From Pseudomonadota bacterium (lineage in GTDB: Bacteria; Desulfobacterota; Desulfobacteria; Desulfobacterales; RPRI01), in assembly GCA_018819005.1 (NCBI GenBank), contig JAHJQU010000212.1, forward strand, positions 1 through 13,431: a stretch of DNA of 13,431 nucleotides, read 5' to 3'. Positions within the stretch are counted from its first letter, which is position 1; each line of letters begins with the position of its first letter. The notes beneath the pieces are model-generated. The model saw only the letters and a list, made by a program, of their open reading frames with translations, was not told where the DNA came from and made no database searches. The position numbers were made by a program, and so were the translations under genes. This document shows positions 1 through 5,585 of this stretch, piece by piece.

Positions 1-581
1 CCCCGACTGTTACGATAGGCCTCTTCGTAAAGTTGGAAGGCGCGCAGAAAACACTTCCGGAGCATCACCGGATCCTTCACTCGTTCGCCGTAGTCCCGGT
101 AAGCCCGAGCTAAAGGCGCAAGGGTTCCCTGGTCCCGATTGCCTTCCCTCAGAAGCTGGGTAAGCACCGTCAAAGCCTCTCCCGGAGCGCCGGTGCGGAT
201 CAGGGTTAGGGCCTGGAGCTGGCGCAGCGGCACATCTTCCGGAAAATCCAGTCGTGCCCGTTTAACCAGATCATACGCGAAGAGGGGCTCGCCCTGTTTC
301 AGCAAGGTTTCGATATCCAGGCGCACCTGCAGGAGATCCCTTTCCGGAGTGCGGGGTAGCTCAATGTTGATACCGGCTTCCAGCAGGGCATCCAGATTCT
401 CCCGGGCCGCGGCCAGTGTATGAGTCTTCTGCTCATTGTTGAGAGCATCAAAAGCCAAACCTTGGCGACGGATTTGCCACAGCTCATCGGGGTATTGTCG
501 TACCAGATCCCGGTGAACTTGACCAGCCAGGATTTCAAGAAGCTCCTGATAGCGGGAAGGGTTCAAGAATTCGGATGTCAT
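1..581 (-). CDS. N-terminal part of a TPR-like / TRAFs-binding-domain-type protein (truncated by window edge)
   Basis: Reading the minus strand from ATG at 581 gives 193 uninterrupted codons that run off the window start. The protein begins MTSEFLNPSRYQELL and continues with QYPDELWQIRRQGLAFDAL. Residues about 85-185 look like paired-helix TPR-type repeats (VRLDIETLLKQGEPLFAYDLVKR; LQALTLIRTGAPGEALTVL, seen as separate helices). The last visible part, FLRAFQLYEEAYRNSR, resembles the lead-in to the MAP3K TRAFs-binding (DUF4071) domain, where this helix is usually followed by a YPGIN-type motif; that motif would lie beyond the edge, so the family call is tentative. In other bacteria such proteins often sit with signalling or effector modules of unknown role. 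No good ribosome-binding site precedes ATG 581 and the frame stays open upstream, so an earlier non-ATG start is possible. The consensus promoter at 711-739 points at this gene and leaves a leader of about 120 nt. Confidence 0.6.
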   Translation of the reverse strand, partial: MTSEFLNPSRYQELLEILAGQVHRDLVRQYPDELWQIRRQGLAFDALNNEQKTHTLAAARENLDALLEAGINIELPRTPERDLLQVRLDIETLLKQGEPLFAYDLVKRARLDFPEDVPLRQLQALTLIRTGAPGEALTVLTQLLREGNRDQGTLAPLARAYRDYGERVKDPVMLRKCFLRAFQLYEEAYRNSR

Positions 582-710
582 GTGATAGATGACTTTCTGT
601 TGGAGTGAAAAATCGTCAATGTTGCAGCCTCGTGAGAGAGGCAAGCATCCAGAATCATGCAGTTGATACCTTTCGCGTCTCGCGTTGATAAGATATTGAT
701 TTACGTAGTG

Positions 711-739
711 ATTATAGGTAGGCAAATTCTGCTTGTCAA
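711..739 (-). promoter_or_regulatory. Perfect-consensus sigma70 promoter for the leftmost gene
   Basis: On the minus strand TTGACA (739-734) and TATAAT (716-711) are separated by exactly 17 nt, matching the housekeeping sigma70 consensus at all 12 positions. Transcription would start near 704 and run leftward into the TPR-like gene starting at 581. Such a promoter is predicted to be strong and constitutive unless repressed. A 13-nt sequence just upstream (741-753) recurs upstream of the vapBC promoter. Confidence 0.7.
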
Positions 740-800
740 GGGATATTATGACAGTCCCAACTCATGGTTGAGCGAAGCGGGCGGTTTAAAGAATTTGAAT

Positions 801-824
801 CGCGAAGACGCGAAGGACGCGAAG
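801..824. repeat. Short tandem CGCGAAG repeat
   Basis: CGCGAAG occurs three times, starting at 801, 809 and 818, in a region without genes. It abuts the 81-bp tandem repeat that follows. No function is visible. Confidence 0.6.
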
Positions 825-826
825 GG

Positions 827-1034
827 TTTTAGACAGGATCAACAGGATTGTCAGGATTGTTGCCTGTCGGCAGAAGCAAAAGCAAGAAACTGAAAAACTG
901 TAAAGAATTTTAGACAAGATTAACAGGATAGACAGGATTGTTGCCTATCGGCAGAAGCAAAAGCAAGAAACTGAAAAACTGTAAAGAAGTTTAGACAGGA
1001 TCAACAGGATTGTTGCCTGTCGGAAGAAGCAAAT
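827..1034. repeat. 81-bp tandem repeat, about 2.5 copies
   Basis: Units start at 827, 908 and 989, each opening with a TTTAGACAGGAT-like sequence and ending with AACTGAAAAACTGTAAAGAA in the two full copies. The first two units are nearly identical. The third is partial: it lacks a 9-nt segment (GTCAGGATT in unit 1) and stops after AGAAGCAAA. Inside each unit the short motif ACAGGAT recurs. No open frame is conserved across units and the copies abut directly, so this is a non-coding tandem duplication. With the flanking sequence it makes up the gene-free stretch 582-1079. Confidence 0.85.
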
Positions 1035-1079
1035 TAATATGATATAGTTGTTATTAACGCCTGACTTTCCCCTCCTTCA

Positions 1080-1481
1080 TCATGTCCAATTTTCATATTT
1101 GAGATTTGGAATTCTCGAAAATTCCTTGATGTTATTTGAAACAATCGTTAAATTCAGAGTCAGGGCATGGGCGGCGATCAGCATATCAAGCGGGCCGATT
1201 GTTTTGCCTTCGGATTCCAGCAATGCCCGTATTTCCCCATAACACGCGACCAGTCTTTGGCCATGAAAAGGAAGAATTGTCAGCGGCAGCAGAAACTCAT
1301 CAAGGGCGCTCTGATTTTGATTTTTGTTTTTGCTTTTCTCAATTCCATATTGCAATTCCGCGTGCGTTATTGAAGAAATCCCAAATTCAGAAACGGGATG
1401 TTGGGCAAATTTTTTCAGCACCTTTTGCGGACTTTCATTTATGACGTAAATGCAAATATTTGTGTCCAGGAGGTATTTCAT
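1080..1481 (-). CDS. vapC: VapC-type PIN-domain ribonuclease toxin
   Basis: This 133-residue protein is a full-length PIN-domain toxin. It opens MKYLLDTNICIYVIN, the hallmark beta strand with first acidic residue D6. HAELQYGIE carries E42, and IGPLDMLIAAHAL carries D99. The C-terminal VSNNIKEFSRIPNL is the usual VapC end, with Asn where some relatives have a fourth Asp. VapC toxins are Mg-dependent endoribonucleases that cleave tRNA or rRNA and are inhibited by the cognate VapB. Its ATG overlaps the vapB stop by 4 nt (ATGA at 1481-1478), so translation is coupled. RNA target and activity cannot be read from sequence. Confidence 0.92.
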   Translation of the reverse strand: MKYLLDTNICIYVINESPQKVLKKFAQHPVSEFGISSITHAELQYGIEKSKNKNQNQSALDEFLLPLTILPFHGQRLVACYGEIRALLESEGKTIGPLDMLIAAHALTLNLTIVSNNIKEFSRIPNLKYENWT

Positions 1482-1714
1482 TTGAACATCGGCTCTCGCT
1501 TCTGATTTTCCAAAGGCTGATTGCGCTCGATTTTAAAATCTTTCGCGAAATGCTTCAGGCTGTTAAAAAGAGTGTCCCATGATTTCTCTTTGGGTAAAAG
1601 CATAATCACTTCGCCTTCTTTTTTTATATACACCTCATCGCCCGTCATTCTGAATTCCTTCGGCAACCTGACTGCCTGACTCTGCCCGTTCATAAACAAT
1701 TTCGCTGTTTTCAT
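1478..1714 (-). CDS. vapB: VapB-type antitoxin with AbrB-like DNA-binding N-terminus
   Basis: From the ATG at 1714 this is a 78-residue protein. The N-terminus MKTAKLFMNGQSQAVRLPKE is typical of the AbrB/SpoVT swapped-hairpin DNA-binding domain of VapB antitoxins. The charged C-terminal half (about residues 45-78) would wrap the toxin. I prefer 1714 over the longer start at 1732 because GGAGG lies just upstream of it and the family normally begins at this point. It precedes and overlaps vapC by 4 nt. The promoter immediately upstream overlaps an inverted repeat, the expected arrangement for autorepression by the VapBC complex. Confidence 0.92.
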   Translation of the reverse strand: MKTAKLFMNGQSQAVRLPKEFRMTGDEVYIKKEGEVIMLLPKEKSWDTLFNSLKHFAKDFKIERNQPLENQKREPMFK

Positions 1715-1730
1715 AATTACCTCCGCCATC

Positions 1731-1771
1731 AATATATATTTTCAGTATATATTAACGATATTGTTTGTCAA
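1731..1771 (-). promoter_or_regulatory. vapBC promoter with overlapping palindromic operator
   Basis: On the minus strand TTGACA (1771-1766) and TATACT (1749-1744) are 16 nt apart, a near-consensus sigma70 promoter ending about 30 nt before the vapB ATG. AATATATA (1731-1738) and TATATATT (1746-1753) form an 8-bp inverted repeat with a 7-nt spacer covering the -10 region. A VapB-VapC complex bound there would block the promoter. The assignment as operator is inference from position. Confidence 0.7.
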
Positions 1772-1885
1772 GTACTCGGAAAGGATATTATGACATAAAT
1801 ATCCATCCACCAAATTCCGCCATTGATTTAGAAAGAGGGGGTTTTTTGAGCGGCCAAATGATAAGAATTGCTTTTCACGTCTTGA

Positions 1886-2104
1886 TTTATCGCATTAATC
1901 GGCTTGTACGTCAAGTTTAAGCGGGCATTTTATGTATGGGGTATGCCGGTGGTTTTCGGGGAATTGGTGAAAGGGACCCGGGAAGATATCATGAGGTCCG
2001 TTGTGGATGATATCCTTTCCGAAAAAGATTTTGAGAAAATGCGGGGAGCTTCAATAATTACTTGGAGTCTTCAAGTGCAAAACGAAGTTTTTTTGTGGTG
2101 TTGA
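1886..2104 (+). pseudogene. Possible remnant of an unidentified protein-coding gene
   Basis: An open frame runs from just after a stop at 1883-1885 to 2104. Between about 1904 and 2055 the codons look protein-like, giving KRAFYVWGMPVVFGEL, then TREDIMRSVVDDIL, then SEKDFEKMRGAS, with amphipathic helix character. The only upstream start is a TTG at 1904 without a visible ribosome-binding site. The last 47 nt overlap the 3' end of the iclR gene on the other strand and look like shadow sequence. I do not recognise the family. It may be a fragment of a once longer gene cut on both sides, or a chance open frame. Confidence 0.3.
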
Positions 2105-2846
2105 GGATAACGTCGATTATCTGCTGAATTTTTGCAGAGTCCATGGTATTGGATAAGCCCACTACCCATACAGCCAGCGCCGGACCCTTTCTGTTGTGCA
2201 GAGCAACGGCTACCGCCTTTATACCGGGGATGTACTCTTCATCATCAATCGCATAACCAAGGGCCCGAACCCGATCCAATTCGACCAGGTATTCTCCTTC
2301 ATCAACGATTGTGCGGGGAGTGTAGCGTGGAAGCCCTTTCTCTCTGATCATCTGTTTAACATGATCGGTACGGATCCCGGCAAGAAACACCTTACCGACC
2401 GCACCCGCGAAAAGCGGGATAGTGGTGCCTGCCGGCGCTGAAATTTTTATCGGCTCTTCGGCTTCGGCAGTAATCATGATCAAAACGCGTTTGCGGATTA
2501 ACCCGCCCAAAAAAACGGTTTCACCAATTTGTCCCCTAATCTCGTTGATGAATGGCTGAGTTATTTCAGCCATTTTAAGATAGTTCCAGTTTGTAAATGC
2601 CAGATCCGTAATGGCAGAACCGAGATAAAACCTGCGGCCATCAGGCTCCTGTGCCAGGGCGTCTTCTCTCAACAGTGCATGAATAAGACCATGAGTCGTA
2701 CTTTTGCTGTAGCCTAGTTTCTGTACCAGCTCGGTCTGTCCGAGCATCTTGGGCGACTCAGCAACGACCCGCAGCAGTTGGAAAATTTTGTGTACTGCCG
2801 GAGCCTTATAGCCTGGTCCCCCGGCGTCTGAAGTTTTATTAAGCAT
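2058..2846 (-). CDS. IclR-family transcriptional regulator
   Basis: The 262-residue protein has the full IclR layout. An N-terminal winged helix-turn-helix spans about residues 17-85 (AVHKIFQLLRVVAESP, then KLGYSKSTTHGLIHALL as the recognition region). A GAF-like effector-binding domain follows to the C-terminus, with GETVFLGGLIRKRVLIM, then IPLFAGAVGKVFLA and RALGYAIDDEEYIPGIKAVA as characteristic stretches. The start has a ribosome-binding site (AAGGTGG). It lies downstream of and codirectional with the moaD-like gene, so it may be at the end of the AOR gene group and respond to an AOR substrate or product. IclR proteins of anaerobes often control aromatic or organic-acid catabolism; the effector here is unknown. 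Three related palindromes upstream suggest autoregulation. Confidence 0.92.
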   Translation of the reverse strand: MLNKTSDAGGPGYKAPAVHKIFQLLRVVAESPKMLGQTELVQKLGYSKSTTHGLIHALLREDALAQEPDGRRFYLGSAITDLAFTNWNYLKMAEITQPFINEIRGQIGETVFLGGLIRKRVLIMITAEAEEPIKISAPAGTTIPLFAGAVGKVFLAGIRTDHVKQMIREKGLPRYTPRTIVDEGEYLVELDRVRALGYAIDDEEYIPGIKAVAVALHNRKGPALAVWVVGLSNTMDSAKIQQIIDVILNTTKKLRFALEDSK

Positions 2847-2873
2847 GAAAAATCCACCTTTTTTTCTGCACGA

Positions 2874-3058
2874 TATCTACTTGGTGTCCATCCGGAAACC
2901 AAATTTGGACACATGTGAGTTTCCAATTCGGAAATAGGCATTTTGGGCAAGCTCAAGAAAATCAAGGGATTGCGCGGAGACATACGCTTTGTACGTCGCA
3001 CAAGAAATCCCGCAGATTAACACAGAGATCGCACAAAAGAGCCATTTCCGGATGGAAA
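2874..3058 (-). promoter_or_regulatory. iclR upstream region: candidate promoter and three TTTCC-N4/5-GGAAA palindromes
   Basis: Three related palindromes lie between moaD and iclR: GTCC-ATCC-GGAAAC at 2886-2899, TTTCC-AATTC-GGAAA at 2920-2934 and TTTCC-GGAT-GGAAA at 3045-3058. The first and third also form a perfect 12-bp inverted repeat with each other. The E. coli IclR box has the same TGGAAA/TTTCCA half-site vocabulary, so these are plausible IclR-family operators. A candidate promoter on the minus strand, TTGGTT (2902-2897), 17 nt, TAGATA (2879-2874), has its spacer covered by the first palindrome, as expected for autorepression. GTGTCC/GGACAC at 2884-2889 and 2907-2912 forms a further small inverted repeat. 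Confidence 0.5.
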
Positions 3059-3062
3059 CTAC

Positions 3063-3335
3063 TTATCCGCCGGCCAGCATCAATGTTATGTATATTTCAT
3101 CCCCGGCCTTAACCGGCTTCTTAAGCTCGTCCGGATAGGTGCTTTTCATATTCAGGTAGATTTCGATCAGAGGATGAAGTTTCCCGCCCGGCTTAAATAG
3201 CACTTTACCCATCCCCGGATAACGTTCAATCAGATCTTTTAAACAATCCCCGACTGTTTGACCTTTCACATCGACGGTTTCAAGACCGCCGGTGAAATGC
3301 CGATGGGTTTTGTGGATGCTAACCTTAACGCTCAT
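3063..3335 (-). CDS. MoaD/ThiS-like beta-grasp sulfur-carrier protein
   Basis: The 90-residue product has the size of a beta-grasp sulfur carrier and ends AGG; the Gly-Gly tail is what is adenylated and thiocarboxylated in MoaD and ThiS. VKGQTVGDCLKDLIERYP matches the first helix region, and DELKKPVKAGDEIYITLMLAGG contains the usual 'D.l.pGDEi.i.p.laGG' end, here as shorter pieces. I chose ATG 3335 because AAAGGAA lies just upstream; the longer frame to 3365 adds residues unlike the family. MoaD-like proteins donate sulfur for the dithiolene of molybdo- or tungstopterin and are often found near AOR genes, so a role in maturing the neighbouring tungsten enzyme is likely. No MoaE or adenylating enzyme is in view. 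It lies 239 nt downstream of eutA, separated by repeat copy A. Confidence 0.85.
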   Translation of the reverse strand: MSVKVSIHKTHRHFTGGLETVDVKGQTVGDCLKDLIERYPGMGKVLFKPGGKLHPLIEIYLNMKSTYPDELKKPVKAGDEIYITLMLAGG

Positions 3336-3347
3336 GACACTTCCTTT

Positions 3348-3522
3348 GAGGCCTTTGCATAACACCCCCTTTTGCCCGATTTATTTAAAGACTTGGTTTC
3401 TGGTCTCTGGTTTGCAGTTTCTGGTTGTTTCTTTTAACCAGGAACTCCGCCTGAGGCGGACAGGCATTTAACTATAAACCATGAACATAAGCCTTTTGTA
3501 CTTAGGCAAAATTGGATGTTCT
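3348..3522. repeat. Long inverted repeat, copy A
   Basis: This segment recurs in opposite orientation at 8101-8255. The left block (3348-3445) matches 8158-8255 over 98 bp with four mismatches that I count, including exact runs of 37 and about 31 bp. The right block (3470-3522) matches 8101-8153 over 53 bp with five mismatches. Copy A differs by an insertion holding the perfect hairpin TCCGCC-TGA-GGCGGA (3446-3460). Both copies contain CTGGTT-N9-AACCAG and many degenerate GTTTCTGG units. Copy A separates eutA from the moaD-like gene; no intrinsic terminator with a T-run is evident in it. Confidence 0.92.
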
Positions 3523-3574
3523 TCAAAGGTCTCCCTTTTATTGCAGTTGACCGCGTCGTGTATGAAGGGAATAA

Positions 3575-5005
3575 TCAGTTCATATTGAAAATAAGAGATT
3601 TTACGGTTACGGGGAAAACCTGACAGCCGACTAACGGTTCGCTGATATCGATCCAATCCCCATCTTGCAGCATTAACTCATCGAGTGAGAGCAGATTGGT
3701 TTTCAACCGGGTTTCCCGCCGGATAACATTTCCCACGCTGCACGCGATATCTTTCTCAAAGATGAGAATAACAGGCCTTTTCTTTTCAATTGAATTGCAA
3801 AGGGCGGCTTCTAAAGATGTTGCGAACAATTCCAGTTTCGGATAAGAAGCCCTGACAGGGTCCTTGAAATATAAAGCTACGACATCTTCCCCCTCGATCA
3901 AATCGAATCTCTGGAACGCGCTTTTAACCTGTGATACCACATGTTCAATACTTAACCTGGATCTCTCCACGTCAACCCTGAGTACGGGAACATTTCTTAT
4001 GGGAAATGATATTGTGTCATCCATAAATCCTGAGGAACCCGATATTGACAGGGAATAGGCGCCGGCGCCTATGACTGTTGCCCTTATTTTATTGATGGGT
4101 TCAACAACCGGAGCCTTTAATTCCGGTATCAAAGCGATTATTTTATCCGAAAGAATTTCTCCCATATCACCGTAATTACCGGTAGCCCCATAGATAAATT
4201 CAGCCACACCCCCTGAAAATGAATATTCATCTATTGTGCTGGGAAAATTCAGGCTTTCTGTCACCATTAACTCTTTCGCCAAAAATGAATTCGCAGGGCC
4301 GGTCATTACCTCTATTAATGCTACGGCCAATTCCGATGCAATTTTTTCAATATCCTCTTTTGGAATCCTATCTCCTGTTTTATAATTCAATCCGATATGT
4401 TTCATAACCTTTTGGGCGGGCTCGGACAGCCTTGATATTGCTCCCTCAGAATTTATTGAAAGCAACCTGCCTCCAACAGATATACAGCTTGTAGAGACGA
4501 CCTCGCCATTTATTGATATGGCCAGGTTGGAAGTCCCGCCTCCGATGTCACACGACAGTATTGTTTTGCCGGTATCTTTTGATCTGGCGGTTGCACCCGA
4601 ACCCATAGCAGCGAGCAGGCTTTCGAAATTGGGACCTGCGGTTGCCGCGACAAATTTTCCGGCATCTCTGGATAAAGCTTCCGCTATCTGTTTTGCATTA
4701 TGTTTTCTGGCCGTCTCTCCGGTTACGATTACCGCGCCTGTCTGGATATCGGCCGGATCGATTCCCGCCCGCTCACATTCTTCCCTGGCAAAGTCGGTTA
4801 ATTTATTGAGATCAATGGTATCATTATCCAATAAAGGCGTATCTATTATCCTTCCCTCATAGATAATATTTCTTTCCTCAATCCGGAAACGACGGGAGGA
4901 AGAGATCTCGTCTCGTAATAATACCAGATTTGAAAAAACCAGATGAGTCGTTGAACTGCCTACGTCTATACCGACAGAAAGCAATTCGATTGTGTTGATT
5001 TCCAT
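3575..5005 (-). CDS. eutA: EutA-like ASKHA ATPase (reactivase family) in an AOR operon
   Basis: The 476-residue protein aligns by eye with EutA, the ATP-dependent reactivating factor of B12-dependent ethanolamine ammonia-lyase, along its whole length (E. coli EutA is about 467 residues). Nucleotide-binding motifs of the actin/Hsp70 fold are present: phosphate 1 VGIDVGSSTTHLVF (11-24), connect VTGETARKHNA (94-104), phosphate 2 CDIGGGTSNLAI (152-163), SFSGGVAEF (262-270) and adenosine motif VIGAGAYSLSISGSS (311-325). The C-terminus FPVTVKSLIF is a EutA signature. No EutB, EutC or microcompartment gene is in the window, so its client is unlikely to be ethanolamine ammonia-lyase encoded here. It is the fourth gene of the AOR operon, 59 nt after the ferredoxin. 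It may activate or re-load a cofactor in AOR or in a corrinoid protein; that is inference. The ribosome-binding site is weak. Confidence 0.87.
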   Translation of the reverse strand: MEINTIELLSVGIDVGSSTTHLVFSNLVLLRDEISSSRRFRIEERNIIYEGRIIDTPLLDNDTIDLNKLTDFAREECERAGIDPADIQTGAVIVTGETARKHNAKQIAEALSRDAGKFVAATAGPNFESLLAAMGSGATARSKDTGKTILSCDIGGGTSNLAISINGEVVSTSCISVGGRLLSINSEGAISRLSEPAQKVMKHIGLNYKTGDRIPKEDIEKIASELAVALIEVMTGPANSFLAKELMVTESLNFPSTIDEYSFSGGVAEFIYGATGNYGDMGEILSDKIIALIPELKAPVVEPINKIRATVIGAGAYSLSISGSSGFMDDTISFPIRNVPVLRVDVERSRLSIEHVVSQVKSAFQRFDLIEGEDVVALYFKDPVRASYPKLELFATSLEAALCNSIEKKRPVILIFEKDIACSVGNVIRRETRLKTNLLSLDELMLQDGDWIDISEPLVGCQVFPVTVKSLIFNMN

Positions 5006-5064
5006 TGTTATTTCTCATAGACAAGCTGAAGATAGGAAATGCTTCAGCCTATCCACCTGAGCTG

Positions 5065-5562
5065 TTATATTTGTTCCTGAATCGCCGTTGCATGTTTCTG
5101 TGAGGCGTAAAGACGGGTTGCTGCATTGCGCTTCTTTATAGTGGTCATGTTATCTGCCGCAACAAAATCAACCGCTTTCATATCGCAGAAACGGACGCAC
5201 TGTGGTTGCCCGCCGCAAAGATCGCATTTGAATACCTTTTTATCGATCTGGTTATAATTCATTGCCCCGAACGGACAAACGCTCACACATGAACGGCACC
5301 CGATGCACAGGGTGTGGTCTATGGTCAGGAAACCATAATCCACATCCCGTGATATGGCTCCTACCGGGCAGACATTTTTACACGGCGCATCTTCGCACTG
5401 CTGGCAGATCATCGGTACGTACTGGCCTTCTTCTTCCCATTTGACAATTTTGATTCTGCTTCTGGCGGGATTGGATATTCCGTCATGCATTACAGTGCAG
5501 ACCAATTCACAAAGACGGCAACCGGTGCACTTCTGATAATCTACTGTCAGAACTTTCTCCAT
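5065..5562 (-). CDS. Four-cluster [4Fe-4S] ferredoxin, AOR electron-transfer subunit
   Basis: The 165-residue protein has 16 cysteines in four groups: C12/15/18/22, C53/56/61/65, C86/89/92/96 and C113/116/122/126. This is the HycB/NrfC/DmsB-type polyferredoxin layout with four [4Fe-4S] clusters, also used by small subunits of AOR-type enzymes such as AorA of denitrifiers. No signal peptide is seen, so it is cytoplasmic. It starts 23 nt after the aor stop behind a GAGAGGA ribosome-binding site and should carry electrons between AOR and downstream carriers. The first gene of the divergent operon encodes a close paralogue with the same cysteine spacing. Confidence 0.88.
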   Translation of the reverse strand: MEKVLTVDYQKCTGCRLCELVCTVMHDGISNPARSRIKIVKWEEEGQYVPMICQQCEDAPCKNVCPVGAISRDVDYGFLTIDHTLCIGCRSCVSVCPFGAMNYNQIDKKVFKCDLCGGQPQCVRFCDMKAVDFVAADNMTTIKKRNAATRLYASQKHATAIQEQI

Positions 5563-5585
5563 TGTTTTATCCTCTCTGCAATCTA

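Noticed and set aside
139..423. Plus-strand open frame at the left edge
   Set aside because: It is antisense to the longer, protein-like minus-strand frame from 581 and has Arg/Ser-rich shadow composition.
299..538. Minus-strand frame giving a Trp/Cys-rich 79-residue product
   Set aside because: Out of frame with the convincing TPR-like frame covering the same bases.
657..893. Plus-strand open frame
   Set aside because: It runs through the consensus promoter and the tandem repeat; the frame is not maintained between repeat units.
827..1034. Tandem repeats as a CRISPR array
   Set aside because: The 81-bp units abut without distinct spacers, only about 2.5 copies exist, and no cas genes are present.
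1136..1444. Plus-strand open frames opposite vapC
   Set aside because: Antisense shadows of a clear PIN-domain gene.
2714..3001. Minus-strand open frame upstream of iclR
   Set aside because: It overlaps the iclR start in another frame and covers the palindrome-bearing promoter region, with no recognisable protein features.
3575..5005. An ethanolamine-utilization or microcompartment locus
   Set aside because: Only a EutA homologue is present; no eutB, eutC or shell protein genes are seen, and the operon context is AOR.
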